Shown: positions 17,460-25,432 of the stretch, in pieces
How the letters are laid out: every line of letters begins with the position of its first letter
Numbering within the stretch: the first letter of the stretch is position 1
Assembly (NCBI RefSeq): GCF_025961575.1
Contig: NZ_JAOQNX010000016.1
Location: 46,112 to 110,111 of the forward strand
Reading direction: 5' to 3'
DNA from: Rhodoblastus acidophilus
GTDB taxonomy: Bacteria; Pseudomonadota; Alphaproteobacteria; Rhizobiales; Beijerinckiaceae
DNA length: 64,000 bases
Made by a program: the position numbers and the translations under genes
Notes under the pieces: generated by a model
What the model saw: the letters and a program-made list of their open reading frames with translations, nothing else
Database searches by the model: none
Told to the model about the DNA's origin: nothing

Positions 17460-18419
17460 ATGAGCCAGAAGCCGACCCTGAAAATCCTGCTGTGCGCGCC
17501 GCGCGGTTTTTGCGCGGGCGTCGTCCGGGCGATCAACACCGTCGAACACGCGCTGCGCCAGTTCGGCGCGCCGGTCTATGTGCGCCACGAGATCGTGCAC
17601 AACCGCTATGTGGTTGAAGGGCTGAAGAAAAAGGGCGCGATTTTCGTCAAGGAGCTCGATGAGGTTCCCGACAGCGGCCAGCCCGTGGTGTTTTCCGCCC
17701 ATGGCGTGCCGAAGACGGTGCCGAGCGAGGCCGAGCGCCGCAATCTCCTGGCGATCGACGCCACCTGCCCGTTGGTGAAAAAGGTGCATCTCGAAGCCGA
17801 ACTGCACCATCGCCGCAATCTGAAGATCATTCTGGTGGGCCACAAGGGCCATCCGGAAGTGGTGGGCACCATGGGCCAATTGCCCGAGGGCTCCGTGGTC
17901 CTGGTCGAGAGCGCCGAGGATGTCGCGGCTCTGCCGTTCTCGCCAAGCGACAATCTCGCCTATGTCACCCAGACAACCTTGTCGATCGACGACATGTCGG
18001 CCGTGGTCGCCGCGCTTCAGGCGCGCTATCCCGACATTGTCGGTCCGCATCGCCAGGACATCTGCTACGCCACCACCAACCGCCAGGCGGCCGTCAAGGC
18101 CATCGCCGCCAAGGTCGACGCTTTCGTCGCGGTGGGCTCGCCGAATTCGTCGAACTCGCAACGGCTACGCGAGGTGGCTGAGCGCAGCGGCTGCCCGACC
18201 TCGCAGTTGGTCCTGCGGGCCGAAGACATCGACTGGTCGAAGCTCGAAGGCATCAAGTCGCTGGGCGTGACCGCCGGAGCCTCGGCGCCGGAGGTTCTGG
18301 TCGAGGAAATCCTCGCGGCCTTCGCCGAAAAATACGAGCTGGACATCGAAACGGTCACGACCGCCACCGAAGATGTCTCGTTCCCGCTGCCGCGCCAGCT
18401 CCGCGAAGAGGTCGCCTGA
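17460..18419 (+). CDS. ispH: 4-Hydroxy-3-methylbut-2-enyl diphosphate reductase
   Basis: 319 aa from ATG 17460 ([20 protein letters not shown]). Last step of the MEP isoprenoid pathway, yielding IPP and DMAPP. The three [4Fe-4S] cysteines are seen in [20 protein letters not shown] and [11 protein letters not shown]. Substrate motifs [15 protein letters not shown] and [12 protein letters not shown] are intact. Essential in organisms without the mevalonate route. A headless CCA-like gene follows 54 bp downstream in the same direction. Confidence 0.96.
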   Translation: MSQKPTLKILLCAPRGFCAGVVRAINTVEHALRQFGAPVYVRHEIVHNRYVVEGLKKKGAIFVKELDEVPDSGQPVVFSAHGVPKTVPSEAERRNLLAIDATCPLVKKVHLEAELHHRRNLKIILVGHKGHPEVVGTMGQLPEGSVVLVESAEDVAALPFSPSDNLAYVTQTTLSIDDMSAVVAALQARYPDIVGPHRQDICYATTNRQAAVKAIAAKVDAFVAVGSPNSSNSQRLREVAERSGCPTSQLVLRAEDIDWSKLEGIKSLGVTAGASAPEVLVEEILAAFAEKYELDIETVTTATEDVSFPLPRQLREEVA

Positions 18420-18473
18420 CTCTGGCAAGGCGCTTGCAGGGCTCGCAGACCATGCGATCCCGGGGAGGCCGCC

Positions 18474-19301
18474 TTGTCGATTTTCGCGCAACTCGATCCA
18501 GGGCTTGGGCTGATCCGCCATGTCGCCTTGCTGGCGGAAGGCGCCCGGCCCGAGCCGGATGAACTCGACCTGCTGTCGCAACAGGTCGAGGCGGGTTTTC
18601 TGCTCGACATCCCGCCCGAAAGCCTCTGGCCGGAGTTTTCGCGCGCCCTGATGGGCCGCGCGCCCGGACGCATGCTGCATTATCTCGAGGAGATCGGGGC
18701 GCTGGAGCAGTTTCTGCCCGAGGTCGCCGCGCTTTATGGCGTGCCGCAACTGGCCGCCGAACCCGCCAGCGTCGACATCGGCGATCTCATTGAAACCGCG
18801 CTGGACGAGGCGGCGAAAATCTCCGCGCCCCTCGCCGTGCGCTTCGCGCTGCTGGTCAAGGATGTGGGCAAATCGGATTCGCCGCGCGAACATTGGCCCG
18901 CGCATTATCGCCACATCGAGCGCGGCGCGCCGCGCCTGCTCGCGCTCGCCGAACGCCTCGACGCGCCCCAGGACTGCCGCGACCTCGCGCTGCAGGCCCT
19001 GCACGAATGCGAGCGCGCGCAAAAAATCTCGCGGATGCGCGCGGGACCGCTCGCCATGCTGCTGGAGCGCAACGGCGCCTTCGACGCGCCGGAGCGTTTC
19101 GAGAATTTCTTGAGCGTCTGCGCCTGCGACTATCGCGCCTATCCCGGCCGCGCCGGCGCGCCCTGGCCCAAGGCGCGGCTGATCGACGCGGCGCTTCAGG
19201 CCTGTCGCGAACTCGACGCGCCGCCGCAAAACATCGAGGCGCTGCGCGAGGCGCGCGCCGCCGCGGTGGCGCTGGCGCTGGATTCCTGCGGCGAGCGATA
19301 A
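18474..19301 (+). CDS. Headless CCA-enzyme-like protein with broken HD motif
   Basis: 275 aa. Aligns by eye with the C-terminal half of bacterial CCA-adding enzymes (body/tail plus HD region): SLWPEFSRALMGRAPGRMLH, YLEEIGALEQFLPEVAALYG, then LAVRFALLVKDVGKSDSPRE and DCRDLALQALHE. The N-terminal nucleotidyltransferase head (GGxVRD, DxD) is missing. The HD doublet reads KD at residues 129-130 and the expected first histidine is absent, so metal-dependent phosphohydrolase activity is unlikely. SD-like GGGGAGG precedes the start. May be a tRNA-binding remnant with a new role. Assignment is by pattern only. Confidence 0.7.
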   Translation: MSIFAQLDPGLGLIRHVALLAEGARPEPDELDLLSQQVEAGFLLDIPPESLWPEFSRALMGRAPGRMLHYLEEIGALEQFLPEVAALYGVPQLAAEPASVDIGDLIETALDEAAKISAPLAVRFALLVKDVGKSDSPREHWPAHYRHIERGAPRLLALAERLDAPQDCRDLALQALHECERAQKISRMRAGPLAMLLERNGAFDAPERFENFLSVCACDYRAYPGRAGAPWPKARLIDAALQACRELDAPPQNIEALREARAAAVALALDSCGER

Positions 19302-19449
19302 TTCCTCGGCGATTTGCGCAGGCGCGATTTCCCCTCCGCGGAGACATGGGTCATTTTTGACATCGCGCATATTCTGGGCCGAAAACCGCGCACACTTTTC
19401 GGGAATATGCGCTAAGAGCACCGCCAGAGTTCAACTCCCTAAGGCTCCC

Positions 19450-20478
19450 ATGTCCCACGATCATTCCAGCGAACATCCCTTCGACGCCTTCAACATTCTC
19501 ATCAAGACCATGCCGGGGCCGTCGGCCCAGGCCGTCGCGGCGGTGCGCGCCCGCGACGCGCAGCTGACGAAACCGCCAGGCGCGCTCGGCCGCCTGGAAG
19601 AGATCGTCGAGCATCTCGCCGCCTGGCAGGACAAGGAAAAGCCCACAGTCGACCGCCCCACTGTGGTGGTGTTCGCCGGCAACCACGGCGTGACCAAGCA
19701 AGGGGTTTCGCCTTTCCCCGCCAGCGTCACCGAGCAGATGCTCAAAAATTTTTCGGCGGGCGGCGCGGCGGTCAACCAGATCTGCGCGACCTGGGGCGCC
19801 GGCCTCAAAGTGTTTGAACTGGCGCTGCAAATCCCCACCAAGGATTTCACCGAGGCTCCCGCGCTCGAGGAGCGCGAATGCGCCGGCACCGTCGCCTTCG
19901 GCATGGAGGCCATCGCCGGAGGCGCCGATCTGCTGGCGTTCGGCGAAATGGGCATCGGCAACACCACCGCCGCCGCCGCCATTTATCACGCGCTCTATGG
20001 CGGCAAGGCGTCGGACTGGGTCGGGCGCGGCACCGGCCTCGACGACGAGGGTTTGAAGCGCAAGGCCTCGGCGGTCGAGCGCGCCGTCGCGCTGCACAAG
20101 CCCGAGCTCACCACGCCCTGGGAAGTGCTGCGGCGCCTAGGCGGACGCGAGATCGCCGCCATGGCCGGCGGCATTCTGGCGGCGCGCATGGAGCGCATTC
20201 CCGTCCTGCTCGACGGCTATGTCGCCTGCTCCGCCGCCGCCGTCCTGCACGCCATCGACCCCACGGCGCTGGACCATTGCCTCGCCGGCCATCTGTCGCC
20301 CGAAGGCGCGCATGCCGAGGTGTTGCGCCGTTTCGGCAAAAAGCCCCTTCTCGACCTGGGCATGCGCCTGGGCGAAGGCTCGGGCGCGGCCATGGCCATG
20401 GGCATTGTGAAGGCCGCGGTCGCCTGCCACCGCGACATGGCGACTTTTGCGTCGGCCGGGGTCGACAACAAGGACTGA
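19450..20478 (+). CDS. cobT: Nicotinate-nucleotide:dimethylbenzimidazole phosphoribosyltransferase
   Basis: 342 aa from ATG 19450. Makes alpha-ribazole phosphate for the lower ligand of cobalamin. Motifs: LTKPPGALGRLEEIVEHLAA, VFAGNHGVTKQGVSPFPASV, GEMGIGNTTAAAAI and the C-terminal LGMRLGEGSGAAMAMGIVKA with the catalytic glutamate. No other cob genes are nearby, so it acts apart from the main cobalamin cluster. A strong intrinsic terminator directly follows the stop. Confidence 0.95.
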   Translation: MSHDHSSEHPFDAFNILIKTMPGPSAQAVAAVRARDAQLTKPPGALGRLEEIVEHLAAWQDKEKPTVDRPTVVVFAGNHGVTKQGVSPFPASVTEQMLKNFSAGGAAVNQICATWGAGLKVFELALQIPTKDFTEAPALEERECAGTVAFGMEAIAGGADLLAFGEMGIGNTTAAAAIYHALYGGKASDWVGRGTGLDDEGLKRKASAVERAVALHKPELTTPWEVLRRLGGREIAAMAGGILAARMERIPVLLDGYVACSAAAVLHAIDPTALDHCLAGHLSPEGAHAEVLRRFGKKPLLDLGMRLGEGSGAAMAMGIVKAAVACHRDMATFASAGVDNKD

Positions 20479-20484
20479 AAAATC

Positions 20485-20516
20485 CGGCGACCGCTTGCGG
20501 TCGCCGACCTCTTTTC
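20485..20516 (+). terminator. Intrinsic terminator of cobT
   Basis: Perfect 9-bp stem CGGCGACCG / CGGTCGCCG with a CTTG loop, followed by a T-rich stretch (CTCTTTT), 7 bp after the cobT stop codon. Confidence 0.85.
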
Positions 20517-20562
20517 GCCGACGCAAAATTGTCCGAAGATGCGGCGGGGATGGGAGGCGATC

Positions 20563-20658
20563 ATGAGCCACGCGACCGCACACGCGAACGGCGAGGCCTT
20601 GTTGTTCCAACAGCCATTCGCGGCGCCGCTGTCGCAAATCCAGCGGGCCGCGACCTGA
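20563..20658 (+). CDS. Candidate 31-aa small ORF upstream of the DUF1295-like gene
   Basis: Starts ATG 20563 with an excellent GGGAGG ribosome site 5 nt upstream and reads MSHATAHANGEALLFQQPFA with ending APLSQIQRAAT. Its stop is one base before the ATG of the next gene, whose own ribosome site is poor. The arrangement suggests translational coupling or a leader peptide. No family recognised. Could be chance. Confidence 0.4.
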   Translation: MSHATAHANGEALLFQQPFAAPLSQIQRAAT

Positions 20659-20659
20659 G

Positions 20660-21403
20660 ATGTCGGACGTTCATCCCACAGCGGCGCCGAACGCCGCTCC
20701 CGCGTGGGCCATAAAAGTGCGCGCCGTCTTGAACGGCGCCGTTTTCGATTTCCCCGGCGGCCCGAAGGTGTTGAAGGCCGCCTGGGTGATCAACTTTCAG
20801 AAGGCCGGGAGTTTTCCGGTCTATCTGCTCATGCTGTGGCGTTACCAGAACGCCACCGACGCCGCCTGGATCTACGCCGCCATGCATGGCGGCTACGGCC
20901 TGGTCTGGCTGCTCAAGGCAAACGCCTTTCCGGACCCGAGCTGGGAGCCCAGGGTGACGCTCGGCGGCGCAATAAACATGTTCGCCGGGGTTTTAGCCTG
21001 GTATTGGGTCATCGGATGGCTGTTGATTTCGGCCAATACGACGCCGGCCTATCCCTTGCCGATCAATGCCTGGTTCTGCCTCTGCGTGAGCCTGTGCCTC
21101 CTCGGCTGCGCGATCATGATCGCGGCGGACGCTCAGAAATTCTTCACCTTGCGCCTCAAACCGGGGCTGATCACGGACGGCATCTTCCGTTATGTCCGCC
21201 ACCCCAATTATCTCGGCGAGATCATGATCTACGGCAGTTTCGCGCTGATGGTCTGGCATTGGCTCGCCTTCGCCATCCTGGCCTGCGTCTGGCTGGTCCT
21301 GTTCGCCTCGAATATGGCGATGAAGGAGGCGAGCCTGTCCCGGCACGCGGGATGGGCGGACTACCGCAAGCGCAGCTGGTGGCTCTTCCCGGGCGTCTTC
21401 TAG
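20660..21403 (+). CDS. DUF1295 / isoprenylcysteine-methyltransferase-like membrane protein
   Basis: 247 aa with about six membrane helices. The C-terminal signature LITDGIFRYVRHPNYLGEIM is the R-x-x-RHPxYxGE motif shared by steroid 5-alpha-reductase-like DUF1295 proteins and ICMT-type methyltransferases; the tail SRHAGWADYRKRSWWLFPGV agrees. Lipid reductase or methyltransferase activity is possible but not decided by sequence. Begins one base after the 31-aa ORF. Followed by a repeat element. Confidence 0.75.
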   Translation: MSDVHPTAAPNAAPAWAIKVRAVLNGAVFDFPGGPKVLKAAWVINFQKAGSFPVYLLMLWRYQNATDAAWIYAAMHGGYGLVWLLKANAFPDPSWEPRVTLGGAINMFAGVLAWYWVIGWLLISANTTPAYPLPINAWFCLCVSLCLLGCAIMIAADAQKFFTLRLKPGLITDGIFRYVRHPNYLGEIMIYGSFALMVWHWLAFAILACVWLVLFASNMAMKEASLSRHAGWADYRKRSWWLFPGVF

Positions 21404-21505
21404 AGCATTTCGAGCGAAGCGAATGCCGGTTCGGGCGAAGACAATGAGTCGAAAAAGAACGAGAGCGCGTTCGGCGAACGGGAGTTCCGAACGCGCGCTA
21501 AAAGC
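21402..21505. repeat. Dispersed Hyphomicrobiales-type palindromic element and hairpin
   Basis: Starts TAGAGCATTTCGAGCGAAGC and continues with GAATGCCGGTTCGGGCGAAG, the opening of an intergenic element seen repeatedly in Rhizobiales genomes. It then forms a hairpin with arms GCGCGTTCGG / CCGAACGCGC (about 21460-21500). Only one copy lies in this window, so the family assignment rests on recollection of the motif. Confidence 0.55.
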
Positions 21506-21563
21506 TTGACCCAGGCGGGGAACTTTTGCCGCCCGGCGCCGTATCTGCGAAAAGGGAATTCGC

Positions 21564-21773
21564 ATGGAAACCAAAGCGCAGGATACAGACGCGCGGATTT
21601 GCGTGACTTTGGCGGAACCGGACCTGACGGCGCTCGACGCCTGGCGGGAAAGACAGCCTGATACGCCGGAACGGGTCGAAGCGCTGCGGCGGTTGGCGGT
21701 TCGGGCGCTGCGCGAACTCGGAAGCTCCGACACGATCGCGCTCGAAGATTTGAATGCCTCAAATGATGAATGA
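21564..21773 (+). CDS. Small ribbon-helix-helix-like protein
   Basis: 69 aa from ATG 21564 with AAGGG 8 nt upstream. The pattern RICVTLAEPDLTALDAWRER, then QPDTPERVEALRRLAVRALR, fits short RHH (Arc/CopG-type) proteins: a basic beta-strand followed by two helices. Such proteins are DNA-binding dimers, often small regulators or antitoxins. No toxin partner is adjacent; the next gene is yebC on the opposite strand. Confidence 0.62.
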   Translation: METKAQDTDARICVTLAEPDLTALDAWRERQPDTPERVEALRRLAVRALRELGSSDTIALEDLNASNDE

Positions 21774-21812
21774 GCGGCGAACCGAAGCCCGCCGCACTAA
21801 AAGGAGAAAGGC

Positions 21813-22559
21813 TCAGCCGCCGAGTTTGGCCATCAGCGCGTCGGAAATCTCGAAATTGGCGTAGACGTTCTGCACGTCGTCATTGTCTTCGAGCGCGTTG
21901 ATCAGCTTGAGGATCTTTTCGCCGGCCTCGTCGTCGACCGCAATATTGTTCTGCGGTTTCCAAACCAGTTTGGACGACGTGGGCTCACCGAATTTCGCCT
22001 CCAGCGCCTTGGTCACTTCCGCCAGACCTTCGAGGCTGGTGGTGATCTCGTGGCCGTCCTCATCGCTGGCGACATCGTCGGCGCCGGCTTCGATCGCCGC
22101 CTCCATCATCGCGTCCTCGCTCGCGGCCTTGGCGTCGTATTGGATCAGGCCGACATGGTCGAACATGAAGGAGACCGCGCCGGTTTCGGCCAAAGCGCCG
22201 CCCGCCTTAGTGAAATAGGAGCGCACTTCGCCCGCGGTGCGGTTGCGGTTGTCGGTGAGCGCCTCGATGATCACGGCGACGCCGCCCGGGGCATAGCCCT
22301 CATAGCGCACCTCGTCATAGTTTTCGGTGTCGCCGCCGGCCGCCTTCTTGATGGCGCGCTCGATATTGTCCTTGGGCATGTTTTCCGCGCGAGCCGCCAG
22401 AACGGCAAGGCGCAGGCGCGGGTTCATCGCGGGATCGGGCATGCCCATCTTCGCGGCGACGGTGATTTCGCGGGCCAGCTTGGAGAAGATCTTGGAGCGG
22501 ATCGCGTCCTGCTTCCCCTTCTTGTGCATGATGTTTTTAAATTGACTATGGCCGGCCAT
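21813..22559 (-). CDS. yebC: YebC/PmpR-family protein
   Basis: 248 aa from ATG 22559 ([20 protein letters not shown]), the universal start of the family; the open frame to 22670 upstream is not conserved-looking. Further marks: [57 protein letters not shown]. Long described as a transcription regulator; more recent work on relatives links the family to ribosomal translation. Local context gives no hint. Confidence 0.95.
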   Translation of the reverse strand: MAGHSQFKNIMHKKGKQDAIRSKIFSKLAREITVAAKMGMPDPAMNPRLRLAVLAARAENMPKDNIERAIKKAAGGDTENYDEVRYEGYAPGGVAVIIEALTDNRNRTAGEVRSYFTKAGGALAETGAVSFMFDHVGLIQYDAKAASEDAMMEAAIEAGADDVASDEDGHEITTSLEGLAEVTKALEAKFGEPTSSKLVWKPQNNIAVDDEAGEKILKLINALEDNDDVQNVYANFEISDALMAKLGG

Positions 22560-22688
22560 CTTTGTCCCTGATCTCTGTGGAAAGCGCCCGGCGGAGAAAC
22601 GGGCGGAAAATCGACCGCGCCTTATAAACGCGCGCGAAGAGCCTGAAAAGGCGCCCCGGTTGCGGCGCAATGACGTGCGAAGAAAAAA

Positions 22689-23501
22689 TTAAACGTCCGG
22701 CAGCGCCTGCGCCAAAAGGCCGCCGACCCGAACGGGCTCGACGCGTTTCGCCAGACCATCCGCGCCGGTCTCGACAAACAGGCCGCACAGGGTCGCGGGG
22801 CCGTCGGCCGGCTCGAACCGCGACCCCGGCGTCTTGCGAATAAACCGCCGGATCGGCTCGTCCTTGTCCATGCCGATCACGGAATCATAGTCGCCGGTCA
22901 TGCCGGCGTCGCTCTGGAACGCCGTGCCATGCGGCAGGATGCGCCAGTCCGCCGTGGGCACATGGGTGTGCGTGCCCACCGCCAGGGAGACGCGTCCGTC
23001 GACGAAATTGCCCAGCGCCTGCTTCTCGCTCGACGCCTCCGCATGAAGGTCGACGATGATGGCGTCGGCGGCCTGCCCCAGCGGGCACGCCGACAATTCC
23101 CGCTCGAGCGCGGCGAAAGGATCGTCCATGGCGTCCATGAACACGCGGCCGAGCACGCTGACCACCAGCACGCGGGCGCCGGCTTTGGTCTCGTAGAGCC
23201 ACGCGCCTTTTCCCGGCGTTCCCGGCGGATAGTTGATCGGGCGCAGCACATGCGGCGCGCGCTCGATGAAGACCAGGGCTTCGCGCTGGTCGAAGGAATG
23301 GTTGCCGAGCGTGACGCAATCCACCCCGGCGTTCAGAAAGTCATGGGCGATATGTTCGGTGAGGCCAAAGCCTCCGGCGGCGTTCTCGCCATTGGCGACG
23401 ACGAAATCGAGCTTGAGCTTGTTGCGCAGGACCGGAACATGTTCCGAAATCGCGTTCCGGCCAGCGCGGCCGATCACGTCGCCGATGAAGAGAAGCCGCA
23501 T
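22689..23501 (-). CDS. YmdB-type metallophosphoesterase (TIGR00282 family)
   Basis: 270 aa. Metal-ligand motifs of the family: FIGDVIGRAGR at residue 5, ANGENAAGGFGL, TLGNHSFDQ and VDLHAEASSEKQALG, with THTHVPTAD. In Bacillus, YmdB hydrolyses cyclic nucleotides and affects biofilm and RNA turnover; a role here is unknown. Its 5' end overlaps the end of the 5-FCL gene by 28 bp, so the two are co-transcribed. Confidence 0.92.
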   Translation of the reverse strand: MRLLFIGDVIGRAGRNAISEHVPVLRNKLKLDFVVANGENAAGGFGLTEHIAHDFLNAGVDCVTLGNHSFDQREALVFIERAPHVLRPINYPPGTPGKGAWLYETKAGARVLVVSVLGRVFMDAMDDPFAALERELSACPLGQAADAIIVDLHAEASSEKQALGNFVDGRVSLAVGTHTHVPTADWRILPHGTAFQSDAGMTGDYDSVIGMDKDEPIRRFIRKTPGSRFEPADGPATLCGLFVETGADGLAKRVEPVRVGGLLAQALPDV

Positions 23502-24109
23502 CTGTCTCCCATGAAATTCAGAATGTCTTTTTCGGTTACCACGAAATCGAGGGGCGCGTCGTGTTTTTCCATCGGCAGTTTTTCCGCCTGCTGCCGCGAA
23601 AAGGCGAGCCCTCCAGCCGCCAGAAATCTGTCGTCGGCCCGCAGGCGCGCGAGAGTCGCATCATAATAGCCGCCGCCAAATCCCAGCCGCCCGCCAGCGT
23701 CGTCAAAGGCGAGCAGCGGCGCCAGCAGAATTTTGGGCGTGATTTCCGCGCCCTCTGGCGCGGGCTCGCTCAGGCCGAAACGCCCGCCGACCAGCGGGTC
23801 GCCGGGACGCCACAGGCGAAACGCGAGCGGCGTGGCTTTTTCCGCGGCGCAAGGCAGCAGGGTGGGAAAACCCATTTTGACCAGGAGCGCCAGCAGGGGA
23901 GCACAATCGAGTTCGCCCGGAAGCGCGCGGTAAAGAGCAATTGGGGTTTCGGCCGGCGGCAAGCCGACTTTCTGGACGAGGCGCGAAAGAAAAGGCGAAG
24001 CCGTCTCGGCTATGGCGAGGGCCGCCGTCTGCGCATGGTCCGGCGGAATCGACGCGCGGACCTGCTTGAAGAGCGCCCGCAGCTCAGCTTTGGCGTTTCC
24101 GCGCCCCAC
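23474..24109 (-). CDS. 5-Formyltetrahydrofolate cyclo-ligase
   Basis: 211 aa from GTG 24109 (start inferred from family length; upstream frame to 24580 crosses a repeat and the 6S RNA locus). Converts 5-formyl-THF to 5,10-methenyl-THF with ATP. Key motif GFGGGYYDATLARL (GxGxGYYD), with LALYRALPGELDC-like region (IALYRALPGELDCAPLL) and the ATP loop near the N-terminus KAELRALFKQVRASIPP. Downstream of 6S RNA, the conserved ssrS-ygfA order, and overlapping the YmdB gene. Confidence 0.88.
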   Translation of the reverse strand: MGRGNAKAELRALFKQVRASIPPDHAQTAALAIAETASPFLSRLVQKVGLPPAETPIALYRALPGELDCAPLLALLVKMGFPTLLPCAAEKATPLAFRLWRPGDPLVGGRFGLSEPAPEGAEITPKILLAPLLAFDDAGGRLGFGGGYYDATLARLRADDRFLAAGGLAFSRQQAEKLPMEKHDAPLDFVVTEKDILNFMGDRCGFSSSAT

Positions 24110-24187
24110 TGGCGTCGGGCTGAGCGGGGAATGCTCCGGATCATTCCCAATCACGAGACAATCTCGAAAGAGATAAGAGTCGCCATC

Positions 24188-24284
24188 GTCATCCCGGCCA
24201 TCCACGCGGCGCTGCAGCGCGAAGCCTCGCAGGATTTTCCCCTGCATCTCGGCGTGGATGCCCGGCAAAAGGCCGGGCATGACG
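24188..24284. repeat. Composite GTCATGCCCGGG-type dispersed repeat (copy A)
   Basis: Two inverted half-units flank about 45 bp: GTCATCCCGGCCATCCACG on the left and CGTGGATGCCCGGCAAAAG with GCCGGGCATGACG on the right. The interior GGCGCTGCAGCGCGAA resembles the interior of the copy at 54.4 kb (GGCGCCGCAACGCGAA). The left half-unit is partly decayed. Lies between 6S RNA and 5-FCL. Confidence 0.8.
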
Positions 24285-24355
24285 TGCGTGTTGGCATTTA
24301 ACCCGCAGACGTAACCGGAAACGGCGAACAGCCATGCCGCATGCGGCGAGGCGAA

Positions 24356-24515
24356 AAACAGTGCGGGCCACAAAAGCCGTGGGACGGATCCCGGGTACCT
24401 ACAAAGTAGGTGGGCGCCGTGTATCCAAGTCCACGGACAAGGACAGGGACAGCTCCCTAGGGGATCGTAAGGCCCCGGGGAAATATCCTCACGCACCCCG
24501 CAGCGCCGCACGCAT
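24356..24515 (-). ncRNA. ssrS: 6S RNA (candidate)
   Basis: About 160 nt. Minus-strand reading shows a bulged terminal stem (GTGCGG near the 5' end pairing with CCGCAC near the 3' end, GGAT with ATCC further in) around a large internal loop. The 3' side of the loop holds a short hairpin ACCTACTTTGTAGGT, a feature of alphaproteobacterial 6S RNAs. TAAATT is a plausible -10 box at the 5' end and a T5 run follows the terminal stem. It sits directly upstream of 5-FCL, the conserved position. 6S RNA binds sigma70 holoenzyme; rpoD is 1 kb away. Confidence 0.7.
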
Positions 24516-24617
24516 AATTTAGGGCGCCTCGGCAGTTGGCGCCATGGAAAAGTTCGCAAATTCTGCGACTCGCCGCGCACATGTCGAGCTCGCCCGACCC
24601 GGCGCGGCGCCGACGGA

Positions 24618-25349
24618 TCACCGGCGGCGCCAGGGCAGCCGCACGCGCCAGCGGCGACGCCGGCGTGGGGGATCGGACGCCTGGGGCGCGTCGGGCGCGT
24701 CAGGCTTGACGACCAGGCTCAGGCAATCGACGTCGTCGGTCTCGCCCCAACCGAAACACCGCTGCTCCACCACCTCAAGCCCGCTCTTGATCGCGTAGTC
24801 CTTGAACAGCCCCGGAGGCATGAAGCAGCGCCAGCTCGGATTGGCCTTGTAGTCGCCGCCCGGATTTCCCGGATAATTGGAATGGTGCAGCAGGGCCATG
24901 CCGCCGGGGCGCAGGATTCGCCTGAACTCCCTGAGATAGGAATAGACGATCTCATGGTCGAAATGCACCATGGCGTCGTAGCAGAACACGGCGGTGACGG
25001 AGCCGCTGTCGATCTGGTGGAGATCGACGCCGTTGTTGACGATGAACCGGAAATTCTTGAGGCCGGCGAAACGTTTTTGGCAGAGCTCGATGTTTTCGGG
25101 GACCAGGTCGACCAAAATCTTCTGGTTCGGCCAATCCCGCATCTGCCAGCTGTGCCGGCCGCGGCCACAGGCCAGCTCCACCACCACCGAGGAATCCAGG
25201 CGGTCGAACATTTCACGGAACGGGTGCTTGCCACCTAACTCCCAAAAGATGTTCACCCATTCTTCCGCGCCCTGATAATAGTCCTCGTCGTCATTCCAGT
25301 CGCGCCTGAGAATGTCGGCTTTTTCGACAGCGGCTTTCGTCAATTCCAT
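24618..25349 (-). CDS. SAM-dependent methyltransferase (class I)
   Basis: 243 aa from ATG 25349. Rossmann methyltransferase motifs: VVVELACGRGRHSWQM (motif I, E/DxxCGxG), ILVDLVPENIELCQKR (motif II acidic end), VTAVFCYDAMVHFDHEIVYS (motif IV/post) and LREFRRILRPGGMALLHHSN. An Arg-rich tail (RRRRRWRVRLPWRRR) closes the protein and is unusual. Substrate unknown; the fold resembles sugar or small-molecule O-methyltransferases. Lies downstream of the rpoD terminator. Confidence 0.82.
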   Translation of the reverse strand: MELTKAAVEKADILRRDWNDDEDYYQGAEEWVNIFWELGGKHPFREMFDRLDSSVVVELACGRGRHSWQMRDWPNQKILVDLVPENIELCQKRFAGLKNFRFIVNNGVDLHQIDSGSVTAVFCYDAMVHFDHEIVYSYLREFRRILRPGGMALLHHSNYPGNPGGDYKANPSWRCFMPPGLFKDYAIKSGLEVVEQRCFGWGETDDVDCLSLVVKPDAPDAPQASDPPRRRRRWRVRLPWRRR

Positions 25350-25380
25350 CAAAAAATCTCCAAACGTGAATCACTTATAC

Positions 25381-25410
25381 AAAAAAACCCGCCGGCGAAA
25401 AACCGGCGGG
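25381..25410 (-). terminator. Intrinsic terminator of rpoD
   Basis: Minus-strand hairpin CCCGCCGG / CCGGCGGG with a 7-nt loop (TTTTTCG) followed by seven T. It starts 23 bp after the rpoD stop. Confidence 0.95.
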
Positions 25411-25432
25411 CCAATGGATCAGGCGTCCAGGA

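Noticed and set aside
24188..24284. Repeats considered as a CRISPR array
   Set aside because: Inverted hairpin units, scattered and without regular spacers; no cas genes.
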